Assembly: GCA_035541895.1 (NCBI GenBank)
Contig: DATKMK010000105.1
Span: forward strand, 1 to 33,956
DNA from: DATKMK01 sp035541895
Lineage (GTDB): Bacteria > Desulfobacterota > Binatia > HRBIN30 > JACQVA1
Reading direction: 5' to 3'
DNA length: 33,956 bases
In this document: positions 16,320 to 24,151 of the stretch, piece after piece
Layout: each line of letters opens with the position of its first letter
Position numbering within the stretch: the first letter of the stretch is position 1
Program-made: the position numbers and the translations under genes
The notes under the pieces: generated by a model
What the model saw: the letters and a program-made list of their open reading frames with translations, nothing else
Database searches by the model: none
Told to the model about the DNA's origin: nothing

Positions 16320-17770
16320 TCGACGCGCACGACGATCTGCGCCACCGGACCGTTGCGTATCCGCGCGCTGACGACCGTATCGCCAGCCAGGAAGCGATAC
16401 GCTGCCAGCACCGGCAGGCAGTACTGCACGCGCGTAGTCCCATCGACGAAATGGAACGTGCCGTCGGAAAACACCGTGCACGCATCGAGCGGGTCGGCCC
16501 GTCCGCTCGGGTTGCCGGTACCGTCGTTGAAGCGGCAGCCGAGGTCGTTGATCGCGTCCGAGATCTGTTGCGTTTCGCTGAAATCGGGCGGATCGACCGC
16601 CGGCACGCCGCCGAGCGACGGGAACATGTTGTCGCACACGTCCGGAGTGCCGTCGCCGAGCTGGCGCGAGACCAACACTTGCACGTCGGGGCGAAGGGTT
16701 GGATCATTCGGGTCGTACGCGAATGCGGTTGTGCCGATCGGGTGGGCCGTTTCGACCGGGCGTCCCTCGATCACGATGGTGAAGCCACGGCCGGAATGCG
16801 ACTCGAAGATAGGACGGCCTTCCGTGTCGGCACCAACCGGAGTGATCACCGCATCGCTGGCCGATGCTAGCCCGAAGTAGGTGATCACGCCGTCGCCACC
16901 CGGCGGCGGGAGCGGTGTCGGTGTCGCCGTCGGGGTGTTGGTCGCAACCGGTATGCGCGTAGCCGGCGGTGTCGCATTGGCATTGACGCGCACGACGATT
17001 TGCCGAGCCGGTCCAACGATGTCGGTAATGTCGCGCAGACGCGCCGTGACCACGGTCTCGCCCGAGGGGAAACTCAGCGGAACCGCAATACGGCCGCAGA
17101 ACTGCACGGTCGTGCGGGGATCGACGAAGCGAAACTCGCCGTCGGAAAACAGGGTGCAGGCATCGATCGAGTCAGTCCGGCCGAGGGGATTCCCCGTCCC
17201 GTCGTTGAAGCGGCAGCCGAGATCGTTCATCGCGTTCGAGATATCCTGGGTCACGCTGAAATCGGGGGGATCGATTGCTGGAACCCCGTCGGGATCGCCG
17301 GGTTCAGTCAGGCACACCCCAGGGCTGCCCATTCCGAGTGAACGCGAGACGAGAATCTGCAGATCCGGGCGTATCGTCGGATCAGTCGGATCGTAGTTGA
17401 ACGCCGAGATGCCGAGCGGTTTGTGATTGCCACCAGGCATCCCTTCGATGACGAGTTCGAACGAGGAGCCGAAGCGCAGCTCGTAAACGGAGCGCCCTTC
17501 GCTGTCGACGCCCGCCGGATCGATGAGCAAATCGGACGAGCTGGCCAGACCGAAAAAGGTGATGTTGCCGCCAGCGGCGAGAGTCGCCGTCGGTGTCACC
17601 GTTGGCGTCAGCGTGGGTGTCGACGAAGCAGTTGGTGAGGCCGAACTGGTCGGCGTGGCCGTTAGCGTGATCGTCGGCGTCGCGGTTGGTATGGGGCTGT
17701 TGTCCGAATCATCGCAGCCAGTGATTCCAATCGCCAACGCTAGACACGCGAGCATCCACCGTCGGACCAT
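16316..17770 (-). CDS. Lipoprotein with two tandem repeat domains and Thr/Pro linkers
   Basis: A 484-residue exported protein starting at the ATG at 17770, which has an excellent GGGGAGG ribosome binding site. The signal peptide ends in a lipobox (ITGC, Cys19). A Thr/Pro-rich linker (about 27-65) leads to domain 1 (about 68-265), then a second Thr/Pro linker (about 268-297) and domain 2 (to the end). The two domains are clear duplicates: each has DPPDFS, a DLGCRFNDGTGNP block, DACT(L/V)FSDG and four matching Cys, with an ITYFGLAS or ITFFGLAS opening and an IVVRV closing strand. The function is unknown; the layout suggests a surface-exposed protein with disulfide-stabilised beta domains. It is convergent with the UGSC partner gene. 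Confidence 0.85.
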   Translation of the reverse strand: MVRRWMLACLALAIGITGCDDSDNSPIPTATPTITLTATPTSSASPTASSTPTLTPTVTPTATLAAGGNITFFGLASSSDLLIDPAGVDSEGRSVYELRFGSSFELVIEGMPGGNHKPLGISAFNYDPTDPTIRPDLQILVSRSLGMGSPGVCLTEPGDPDGVPAIDPPDFSVTQDISNAMNDLGCRFNDGTGNPLGRTDSIDACTLFSDGEFRFVDPRTTVQFCGRIAVPLSFPSGETVVTARLRDITDIVGPARQIVVRVNANATPPATRIPVATNTPTATPTPLPPPGGDGVITYFGLASASDAVITPVGADTEGRPIFESHSGRGFTIVIEGRPVETAHPIGTTAFAYDPNDPTLRPDVQVLVSRQLGDGTPDVCDNMFPSLGGVPAVDPPDFSETQQISDAINDLGCRFNDGTGNPSGRADPLDACTVFSDGTFHFVDGTTRVQYCLPVLAAYRFLAGDTVVSARIRNGPVAQIVVRVD

Positions 17771-17872
17771 TTTGATACCTCCCCCCTGGGCCCATCCCAC
17801 GCGCAGCCCTTAACACTGTTGCGGCGCCACAGGCAACCGTGACCGGAGAGGCGAAACGATTCGATCGGTTGA

Positions 17873-17901
17873 TTGACAACAGCGCGCCCCTCGCATAGAA
17901 A
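17873..17901 (+). promoter_or_regulatory. Probable sigma-70 type promoter for the SCP2-domain gene
   Basis: A perfect TTGACA (17873-17878), a 17-base spacer and TAGAAA (17896-17901, four of six to TATAAT). It lies about 100 bases upstream of the SCP2-domain gene and points toward it. The surrounding 231-base divergent gap (17771-18001) contains nothing else that I recognise. Confidence 0.55.
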
Positions 17902-18001
17902 ACGCGTCGACGGCGGAGGGGTGGCTGTGAGCTGGGCGAAGAGAAACGGTACAGAAACGGGCCCTGCCAGGCCCCGAATCCCTGAAAGGAGGAAGTAAGA
18001 A

Positions 18002-18337
18002 ATGGCAGTAGCAGACGATGTGAAGGCGATCTTTGACGCGATGCCGCAGAATTTCAATGCGGATGCGGCGAAGGGGATGAACTCCGTCATCCAATTCAAC
18101 CTCAGCGGCGACGGCGGCGGCAACTACCACGTCGTGATCAAGGACGGCGGGTGTTCAGTCGCCTCGGGGGCGCACGCGTCACCGAACATGACAATGACGA
18201 TGGCGGCGCAGGACTACGTCGACATGATCAGCGGCAAGCTGAACGGCCAGATGGCGTTCATGAGCGGCAAGCTGAAGATCGCGGGCGACATGGGCCTCGC
18301 GATGAAGATGCAGAGCCTGTTCAAGCGCCCGGCCTGA
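18002..18337 (+). CDS. SCP2 sterol-binding domain protein
   Basis: A 111-residue single-domain protein of the SCP2 fold, which binds lipids or fatty acyl chains in a hydrophobic tunnel. It shows the usual pattern: an N-terminal helix with VKAIFDAMPQNFNADAAKGM, the strands VIQFNLSGDGGGNYHVVIKDGG, PNMTMTMAAQDYVDMISGKLNGQMAFMSGKLKI-type middle section, and the C-terminal helix with MKMQSLFKRP. No export signal, so cytosolic. A strong AAAGGAGGAAG ribosome binding site, its own likely promoter and a strong terminator make it a monocistronic and probably well-expressed gene. The ligand cannot be told from sequence. Confidence 0.9.
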   Translation: MAVADDVKAIFDAMPQNFNADAAKGMNSVIQFNLSGDGGGNYHVVIKDGGCSVASGAHASPNMTMTMAAQDYVDMISGKLNGQMAFMSGKLKIAGDMGLAMKMQSLFKRPA

Positions 18338-18360
18338 CGCGCGACTTCGAGCACACATGC

Positions 18361-18400
18361 CAATGGGGTGAGGAGGCGACTTCTCACCCCATTGTTGTTT
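18361..18400 (+). terminator. Rho-independent terminator after the SCP2-domain gene
   Basis: A perfect 12-bp stem (CAATGGGGTGAG with CTCACCCCATTG) around a 10-base loop, followed by TTGTTTCT. It starts 23 bases after the SCP2-domain stop. This is the clearest terminator in the window. Confidence 0.85.
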
Positions 18401-18470
18401 CTACCCGCTCAGTCTCCAGCACGGGGAAGTTGACCACGAGTTCACACACCCATCGCGGTGCCGCGGCGAC

Positions 18471-19331
18471 ATGACGCCGCTCGCCGTCGGCCTCGTCCTC
18501 ATCTCGGCCCTGCTTCACGCCGGATGGAATCTCTTCGGCAAGGGCAGCGCCGACAAATCCGCGTTCTTCTTCGCGCAAGGCCTCGTCACACTCGGGCTCT
18601 GCGGCCCGTTCGCGGCTGTGGTGTGGTCGAGCCAGCATATCAATGCGCTGGGCTGGTTGTGCATTGCGTTGTCGGCCGCCGCCCACGCCGGCTACGCGCT
18701 GTTCCTCGTGAAGGCCTACGAAGTCGGCGACCTATCGGTTGCCTACCCGCTCAGCCGCAGCGCGCCGGCGCTGGTGCTGATCTGGGAGATCACGATTGGC
18801 CGCCAGCGCCTCAGTGTGTGGGGCATCGCCGGCGCGCTGCTGGCGGTGGCGGGGGCGTTGCTCGTGCAATGGCCGCTGCTGCGACAGCGCGGCGTGCGCG
18901 GCGTGTTGCGCGCCGACGTAACGCGCTACGCCCTGATCACGGCCTGCTTCATCGCCGCCTTCACCATCGTCGACAAACTCGGCGTCTCCCAGGTCCATCC
19001 GCTGATCTTTCTGCTGCTGATCCTCGCCGGGGAGTTTCCGGTGTTCGCGATCCGCATGGGCGCGGCCATCGGGACCCGCTTGCGTCTGGAGTGGCGGCGC
19101 ACGTGGCGCACCATCGTGATCACCGCTGTGGTCGGCCCTTTTTCGTATCTCTTGATTCTCTGGGCGCTGCGCGCGGCGCCCGCCACCTACGTGCTGTCGC
19201 TGCGGCAGACGAGCATCGTCTTCGGCGTAATACTCGGCCGCTTCGTCCTCGGCGAATCCGGCACCCGCTATCCACTCTACGGCGCGCTGGCGATCACCCT
19301 CGCCGGCGTCCTGATTTCTTTGGGCGGCTGA
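18471..19331 (+). CDS. EamA/DMT-family membrane transporter
   Basis: A 286-residue integral membrane protein with about ten predicted helices in two similar halves, the drug/metabolite transporter layout. The start resembles other EamA proteins (LVLISALLHAGWNLFGK), the first half ends with YPLSRSAPALVLIWE, and the second half ends with LRQTSIVFGVILGRFVLGE followed by LAITLAGVLISLGG. DMT carriers export amino acids or small metabolites, but the substrate cannot be predicted here. It starts 71 bases after the terminator, so transcription begins anew; no strong ribosome binding site is visible. The next gene, pgpA, begins 72 bases later. Confidence 0.88.
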   Translation: MTPLAVGLVLISALLHAGWNLFGKGSADKSAFFFAQGLVTLGLCGPFAAVVWSSQHINALGWLCIALSAAAHAGYALFLVKAYEVGDLSVAYPLSRSAPALVLIWEITIGRQRLSVWGIAGALLAVAGALLVQWPLLRQRGVRGVLRADVTRYALITACFIAAFTIVDKLGVSQVHPLIFLLLILAGEFPVFAIRMGAAIGTRLRLEWRRTWRTIVITAVVGPFSYLLILWALRAAPATYVLSLRQTSIVFGVILGRFVLGESGTRYPLYGALAITLAGVLISLGG

Positions 19332-19402
19332 ACGCACCCGCTTACCTTGACTCCCCGCCGCACCGCACCTACGCTGCGCCACTCGGAACGGACACGACTC
19401 GC

Positions 19403-19870
19403 GTGCGCGCCGCCATTCTGTTCATCGCCTCGGTCGCCTATCTGGGGTACATCCCGGTCGCATCGGGAACGTTTGGATCGCTCGCGGCGATTCCGCTGTT
19501 CTGGTTCTTCGATGCGCTGACGAACGCATCGCCTGTCATCAGCGTGGTGGTGTTCGTCGCGCTCGTAGCCGGTGCGTGTTGGATTGCCGATCGGGCGGAT
19601 CGGTATCTTCAGGAACACGACAGCCACAAGATCGTCATCGACGAGGTGGCCGGATACGTCGCCGCGACGCTGTTCCTGCCGGTGACCTGGAAGACCGCGC
19701 TGGCCGCGTTTTTCATTTTTCGCGTCCTCGACGTGATCAAGCCGTTTCCGGCCGGATACATCGATGCCAACGTCGCCGGTGGGCCGGGTGTTGTGCTCGA
19801 TGACGTGGTGTCCGGCATCTATAGCAACCTGTTCGTCCGCGCACTGTTGTGGATCGGAGCGCTGACGTGA
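19403..19870 (+). CDS. pgpA: Phosphatidylglycerophosphatase A
   Basis: Removes the phosphate from phosphatidylglycerol phosphate to make phosphatidylglycerol in the inner membrane. The 155-residue product from the GTG at 19403 has the family N-terminal motif GYIPVASGTFGSLAAIP at about 15-31, the metal-binding region HDSHKIVIDEVAGY at about 72-85 and the KPFPAGYID and GPGVVLDDVVSGIYSNL segments toward the end, with about four hydrophobic helices. The frame is open far upstream, but that part is a shadow of the transporter. Its stop overlaps the cinA GTG start by four bases. It heads the pgpA-cinA-thpR-recA cluster. Confidence 0.92.
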   Translation: MRAAILFIASVAYLGYIPVASGTFGSLAAIPLFWFFDALTNASPVISVVVFVALVAGACWIADRADRYLQEHDSHKIVIDEVAGYVAATLFLPVTWKTALAAFFIFRVLDVIKPFPAGYIDANVAGGPGVVLDDVVSGIYSNLFVRALLWIGALT

Positions 19871-21150
19871 TCGAGCGCGCGATCGTTCTCAGCTCGGGCG
19901 ACGAACTCACCACCGGCCGCACCGTCGACACCAACGCCAACTTCATTGCTGACAAGTTGGTTGCGGCCGGCCTCGACGTGGTCGCGATCATGGTCGTCGG
20001 CGACTATCCCGATCGCATCGCGTGGGCCTGGCAGCAGGCGATGCAGCACGCCGAAGTCGTCATCGGCACCGGCGGACTCGGTCCGACCGCTGACGATCTC
20101 ACCACCGAAGTGCTCGCGCAGGTGGCTGGCCGCCGCTTGTACATGGATCAGGCGATTGCCGACCGCATCCGGCAGATGTTCGCGGCGATGGGCCGGGTGA
20201 TGCCGGAAAACAATCTCAAGCAAGCGATGTTTCCCGAGGGCGCTACGATCATCCCAAACGCGCTCGGCACCGCACCCGGGTTTCGCCTCGACATCGAGAC
20301 CGAACGCGGAGGGCGCCATCTGATCGTGCTGCCCGGTGTGCCGCGCGAGATGAAACCGATGATCGAGGAACAGGTACTGCCGTGGCTCCAGCAGGCCCGC
20401 GGCGGCGAGGACGTGTATCTCAGTCACACGTTTCAAACCTTCGGCATCAGCGAGTCGGCGCTCGACGAGTTGGTTGCCGGCAGTATTCCGTCCGCCGAGG
20501 GCCGGATCGCGTTTCGCGCCGCGTTTCCGCAAATCTCCGTGCGCCTCACTGTCCACGGTCCGCCGGCGATCGCCTCGCAACGATTGGCGGAGCTGTCGGC
20601 GCGCTTGCGCGAACGCATCGGCGCCTACGCGTACGGCGAAGGCGACACGTCGATGGAGGAAGTCGTCGGCACGATGTTGACGCAACGACGGCTGACGCTG
20701 GCGCTGGCCGAGTCGTGCACCGGCGGATTGATCGGCAACCGGATCACCAACGTGCCGGGAAGCTCCGCCTACTTTATCGGCGATTTTGTCACCTACTCGA
20801 ACGACGCGAAGACGGCGGTGCTCGGCGTGCACGCTGCGACCCTTGAGCGCGTCGGCGCGGTCAGCGAAGAGGTCGCGCTGGAAATGGCCGCGGGCGCGCG
20901 CGGCCTCGCCGGCAGCGATCTCGGGCTTGCCACCACCGGCATCGCCGGACCCGACGGCGGGACCAAGGACAAACCCGTCGGCACCGTCTGCATCGCGCTC
21001 GCGACGGCGGAGAAGTCCTACGTGCGCCGCTATCAATTCTGGGGCACACGCGACTGGGTGAAGATCCTGACCTCACAAGTCGCGCTCGATTGGGTACGCC
21101 GCCATCTCCTTGGCCTCGACCCCAGCGAGTCGGGTGTGTTGCGGCGGTAG
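19867..21150 (+). CDS. cinA: CinA-family protein with nicotinamide-nucleotide amidase domain
   Basis: A 427-residue two-domain protein. The N-terminal MoCF-like domain (about 1-170) shows SSGDELTTGRTVDTNANFIA and GTGGLGPTADDLTTE (67-81); family members act there as ADP-ribose or FAD pyrophosphatases. The C-terminal PncC domain (about 262-415) shows the catalytic Ser at about 283 in LALAESCTGG, then VPGSSAYFIGDFVTYSNDAK and TTGIAGPDGG; it deamidates NMN for NAD recycling. The GTG start at 19867 overlaps the pgpA stop, so the two are coupled. CinA next to recA is a widely conserved arrangement, historically linked to competence. Confidence 0.95.
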   Translation: MIERAIVLSSGDELTTGRTVDTNANFIADKLVAAGLDVVAIMVVGDYPDRIAWAWQQAMQHAEVVIGTGGLGPTADDLTTEVLAQVAGRRLYMDQAIADRIRQMFAAMGRVMPENNLKQAMFPEGATIIPNALGTAPGFRLDIETERGGRHLIVLPGVPREMKPMIEEQVLPWLQQARGGEDVYLSHTFQTFGISESALDELVAGSIPSAEGRIAFRAAFPQISVRLTVHGPPAIASQRLAELSARLRERIGAYAYGEGDTSMEEVVGTMLTQRRLTLALAESCTGGLIGNRITNVPGSSAYFIGDFVTYSNDAKTAVLGVHAATLERVGAVSEEVALEMAAGARGLAGSDLGLATTGIAGPDGGTKDKPVGTVCIALATAEKSYVRRYQFWGTRDWVKILTSQVALDWVRRHLLGLDPSESGVLRR

Positions 21151-21233
21151 GATCGGCGCTCGCGGGTCCTAAGCGCGGGGTGGACTTGCGGCGGCGCACC
21201 GTAATACGCTCGCGGCATTGCATCCCGGGAAGC

Positions 21234-21830
21234 ATGGAGACTGAGCGCGTCCGCACGTTTGTGGCCGTCGACCTCGAGACGGCGGCGCACGCCGCGCTCG
21301 TACGGCTGAAGGCCGAGTTGGCGCGTGCCGGCGGCGATGTGCGCTGGGTGCGCGATGACGGACTGCACGCGACGATGAAATTCCTCGGATCGGTGGCCGC
21401 CGCCCGGCTGGGTGATGTGCGCAGCGCTGTAGCGCGCGCCGTCAGCTCGCTCGCGCGGTTCACGATGCGCGTGCGCGGCCTCGGCGCATTTCCCTCGATC
21501 GAGCGGCCGCGCGTTTTGTGGGTGGGAATCGATGCACCGCCGCTGATCGATCTCGCGCGAGCGGTCGACGGCGCACTGGTCGCGCTCGGCTTTCCGCCCG
21601 AGGCCCGGCCGTTTCATCCCCACATCACCCTCGGCCGTGTCCGCGGCCATCGCGGCTGGAACGTCCTGGCCCGCGCGATCGAGCGCCATTGGAACGATGA
21701 CTTCGGTGTCAGCTCGGTTGACCGCGTGACGGTGTACCGCAGCGAGTTGCGGCGCGGCGGCTCGATCTATTCTCCACTATGGACAACATCACTCTCGGAC
21801 AGTACAAAAGGAGCAGACTATGGCGCTTGA
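21234..21830 (+). CDS. thpR: RNA 2',3'-cyclic phosphodiesterase
   Basis: A 198-residue member of the 2H phosphoesterase family (formerly called 2'-5' RNA ligase LigT). Both catalytic HxT motifs are present: HATMKFLG at His45 and HITLGR at His130, separated by the usual distance. The N-terminus ERVRTFVAVDL is typical. The ATG at 21234 is chosen because the upstream part of the open frame (from 21090) overlaps the cinA C-terminus and is not conserved. It follows cinA by 83 bases and overlaps the recA start by 11 bases, placing it in the same transcript. Confidence 0.92.
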   Translation: METERVRTFVAVDLETAAHAALVRLKAELARAGGDVRWVRDDGLHATMKFLGSVAAARLGDVRSAVARAVSSLARFTMRVRGLGAFPSIERPRVLWVGIDAPPLIDLARAVDGALVALGFPPEARPFHPHITLGRVRGHRGWNVLARAIERHWNDDFGVSSVDRVTVYRSELRRGGSIYSPLWTTSLSDSTKGADYGA

Positions 21831-22905
21831 CAGCCCGCGTGAACGCGATCCCAACCGTGACCGTGCCCTCGATCTGGCGGTGAGTCAGATCGAAAAGCAA
21901 TTCGGCAAAGGCGCCATCATGAAGCTGGGCGCCGAAGCCCTCACCCGCGACATCGCCGTGATTCCCACCGGCTCGCTCGGGCTCGATCTCGCGCTCGGTG
22001 TCGGCGGTCTGCCGCGCGGGCGTGTGGTGGAGATTTACGGCCCCGAATCGTCGGGCAAGACCACGCTGGCACTGCAAGTCATCGCGCAAGCACAGCGCGA
22101 CGGCGGCATCTGCGCCTTCATCGACGCCGAACACGCGCTCGACGTCGTCTATGCCAAGAAGCTCGGCGTCAAGACCGAGGACCTGCTGATCTCGCAGCCG
22201 GATCACGGCGAGCAAGCGCTCGAGATCGCCGAGACGCTGGTGCGCAGCGGCGCGATCGATGTGCTGGTGGTCGACTCGGTCGCGGCGTTGGTGCCGCGCG
22301 CCGAGATCGAAGGCGAGATGGGCGAGCCGCAAATGGGTTTGCAAGCGCGCCTGATGTCGCAGGCGCTGCGCAAGCTCACGTCGAGCATCTCACGCTCGCG
22401 CACGATCGTCGTCTTCATCAACCAGATCCGCATGAAGATCGGCGTCATGTTCGGCAACCCCGAGACGACGACCGGCGGCAACGCGCTCAAGTTCTACGCG
22501 TCGTGCCGCCTCGACATCCGCCGCATCGGCGCCATCAAGCAAGGCGACGAGGTGATCGGCAGCCGCACGAAGGTGCGCGTGGTGAAGAACAAGGTGGCCC
22601 CGCCGTTCAAGGAAGCCGAGTTCGACATCATGTACGGCGCCGGGATCTCGCGCGAGGGCGAGCTGGTCGACCTCGGCGCGGAGTACGGCATCGTCGAAAA
22701 GAGCGGCGCGTGGTACGCGTTCGGCGGCGACCGCATCGGCCAAGGCCGCGAAAACACCAAGGACTTCCTGCGCGAGCACGAGGATGTGGCCCGCGCGATC
22801 GAGCAGAAGATTCGCGCGCGATTCGGATTCGGCGTACCGGCGGCAGCGACGCCCGACGCGGCGGCGGAAAAAACCGACGGGAAGCGCGGCGCCAAGGCCG
22901 GGTGA
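21820..22905 (+). CDS. recA: Recombinase RecA
   Basis: DNA-dependent ATPase that forms filaments on single-stranded DNA, carries out strand exchange and triggers LexA cleavage. The 361-residue product has Walker A GPESSGKT at 74-81, the catalytic Glu at about 104 (IDAEHALD), Walker B VLVVDS ending at about 153, and the L2 loop FGNPETTTGG at about 211-220. The C-terminus is charged and variable. The start ATG has a good AAAAGGAG site that lies inside the thpR coding end. No LexA-type palindrome is visible just upstream, so any SOS control must act at a promoter further up the cluster or use an unfamiliar operator. Confidence 0.98.
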   Translation: MALDSPRERDPNRDRALDLAVSQIEKQFGKGAIMKLGAEALTRDIAVIPTGSLGLDLALGVGGLPRGRVVEIYGPESSGKTTLALQVIAQAQRDGGICAFIDAEHALDVVYAKKLGVKTEDLLISQPDHGEQALEIAETLVRSGAIDVLVVDSVAALVPRAEIEGEMGEPQMGLQARLMSQALRKLTSSISRSRTIVVFINQIRMKIGVMFGNPETTTGGNALKFYASCRLDIRRIGAIKQGDEVIGSRTKVRVVKNKVAPPFKEAEFDIMYGAGISREGELVDLGAEYGIVEKSGAWYAFGGDRIGQGRENTKDFLREHEDVARAIEQKIRARFGFGVPAAATPDAAAEKTDGKRGAKAG

Positions 22906-22915
22906 TTGCGACGCG

Positions 22916-24076
22916 ATGGAACTCGCTCAGATCCTGCAGTTGGCGATCAAACAAGAGGCGTCCGATGTCCTCTTGAAGGTCGGCGCGCCGCCGGCATTCC
23001 GTCTCCACGGCGACTTGGTGCCGCTGCCCGAGACGCCACCGCTGACTCATCAAGAGATGCAGCGGATGGCCGATACGTTGATGGACGACTTCCGCCGCCG
23101 GCGTTTCGAGACCGAAATGCAGGCCGACATGGCGTACGAGACACCCGAGCTGGGGCGGTTTCGCGTCAACATCTTCCGCCAGCGCGGCGTGCTGAGCATG
23201 GTCATTCGCGTCATCCCAGCCCGCATCCGTGGATTCGCCGAACTCAATCTGCCGTCGGTCATCGAGAAAGTCGCCTCCGAGCGGCGCGGCTTGGTGCTGG
23301 TCACCGGAACCACCGGCAGCGGCAAGAGCACCACGCTGGCGGCGATCGTCGATCACATCAACACCACCCGGCCGTGTCACATCATTACGATCGAAGACCC
23401 GATCGAGTATACGCACCGCGACTGTCTCGCGTTCGTCAACCAGCGCGAAGTCGGGTACGACACGGTCGACTTCGCCGCCGCCCTGAAAGCCGCGTTGCGC
23501 CAGAACCCCGACGTCATCCTGGTCGGCGAAATGCGCGACCTCGAAACCATCGAGACCGCGATCATGGCGGCCGAAACCGGCCACCTGGTGATGAGCACGT
23601 TGCACACCCTCGATGCGCCGGAAACCTTGAACCGCGTGATCAGCGCGTTCCCGGATCACCAGCGCGAGCAGGCCCGACTGATTCTGGCGAGCGTGATCAA
23701 AGGCGTCATCAGCCAACGACTCATTCCGCGCGCCGATGGCCAAGGCATGGTGCCGGCGGTCGAAGTGATGGTGTCGAGCGCGCGCGTGCGCGAGTACGTC
23801 GCCGACAAGGTCAAGGCCCGCGATCTGCGCGAAGTGATCGCCCAAGGCCACACCGCGTATGGCATGCAGACCTTCGATCAGTCGCTGATGGCGCTCTACC
23901 GCAGCGGGATGATTACTTACGACGAGGCCTTGCAGAACGCGAGCAACCCGGCCGACTTCGCCCTCAAGGTCCGTGGCATCGCGTCGACCAGCGACAACCG
24001 CTGGGACAATTTCGAGCAACCCGCCGAGCAGCCCGAGACGACCCGCTCGAACAAGATGGAGATCGAACGCTTCTGA
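22916..24076 (+). CDS. pilT: Type IV pilus retraction ATPase, PilT/PilU family
   Basis: Hexameric AAA-like motor that depolymerises type IV pili for twitching and DNA uptake. The 386-residue product has Walker A GTTGSGKS at 131-138, the Asp box IITIEDPIEYTH at about 156-167, Walker B VILVGEMRDLETI at about 200-212 and the His box STLHTLDAPETLNRVI at about 227-242. The region YGMQTFDQSLMALYRSGMITYDEAL is typical of the family. The C-terminal extension and the absence of a clear AIRNLIR motif lean toward PilU, so the exact paralogue is uncertain. It starts 10 bases after the recA stop, in a shared transcript. No other pilus genes are in the window. Confidence 0.93.
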   Translation: MELAQILQLAIKQEASDVLLKVGAPPAFRLHGDLVPLPETPPLTHQEMQRMADTLMDDFRRRRFETEMQADMAYETPELGRFRVNIFRQRGVLSMVIRVIPARIRGFAELNLPSVIEKVASERRGLVLVTGTTGSGKSTTLAAIVDHINTTRPCHIITIEDPIEYTHRDCLAFVNQREVGYDTVDFAAALKAALRQNPDVILVGEMRDLETIETAIMAAETGHLVMSTLHTLDAPETLNRVISAFPDHQREQARLILASVIKGVISQRLIPRADGQGMVPAVEVMVSSARVREYVADKVKARDLREVIAQGHTAYGMQTFDQSLMALYRSGMITYDEALQNASNPADFALKVRGIASTSDNRWDNFEQPAEQPETTRSNKMEIERF

Positions 24077-24151
24077 CCCGTTGCACCTCCTCCCGCTCCG
24101 CTCGCCGGCTCGGTCGCCATCGGCCGGATTCCCTGCTAGGAACACGACAGC

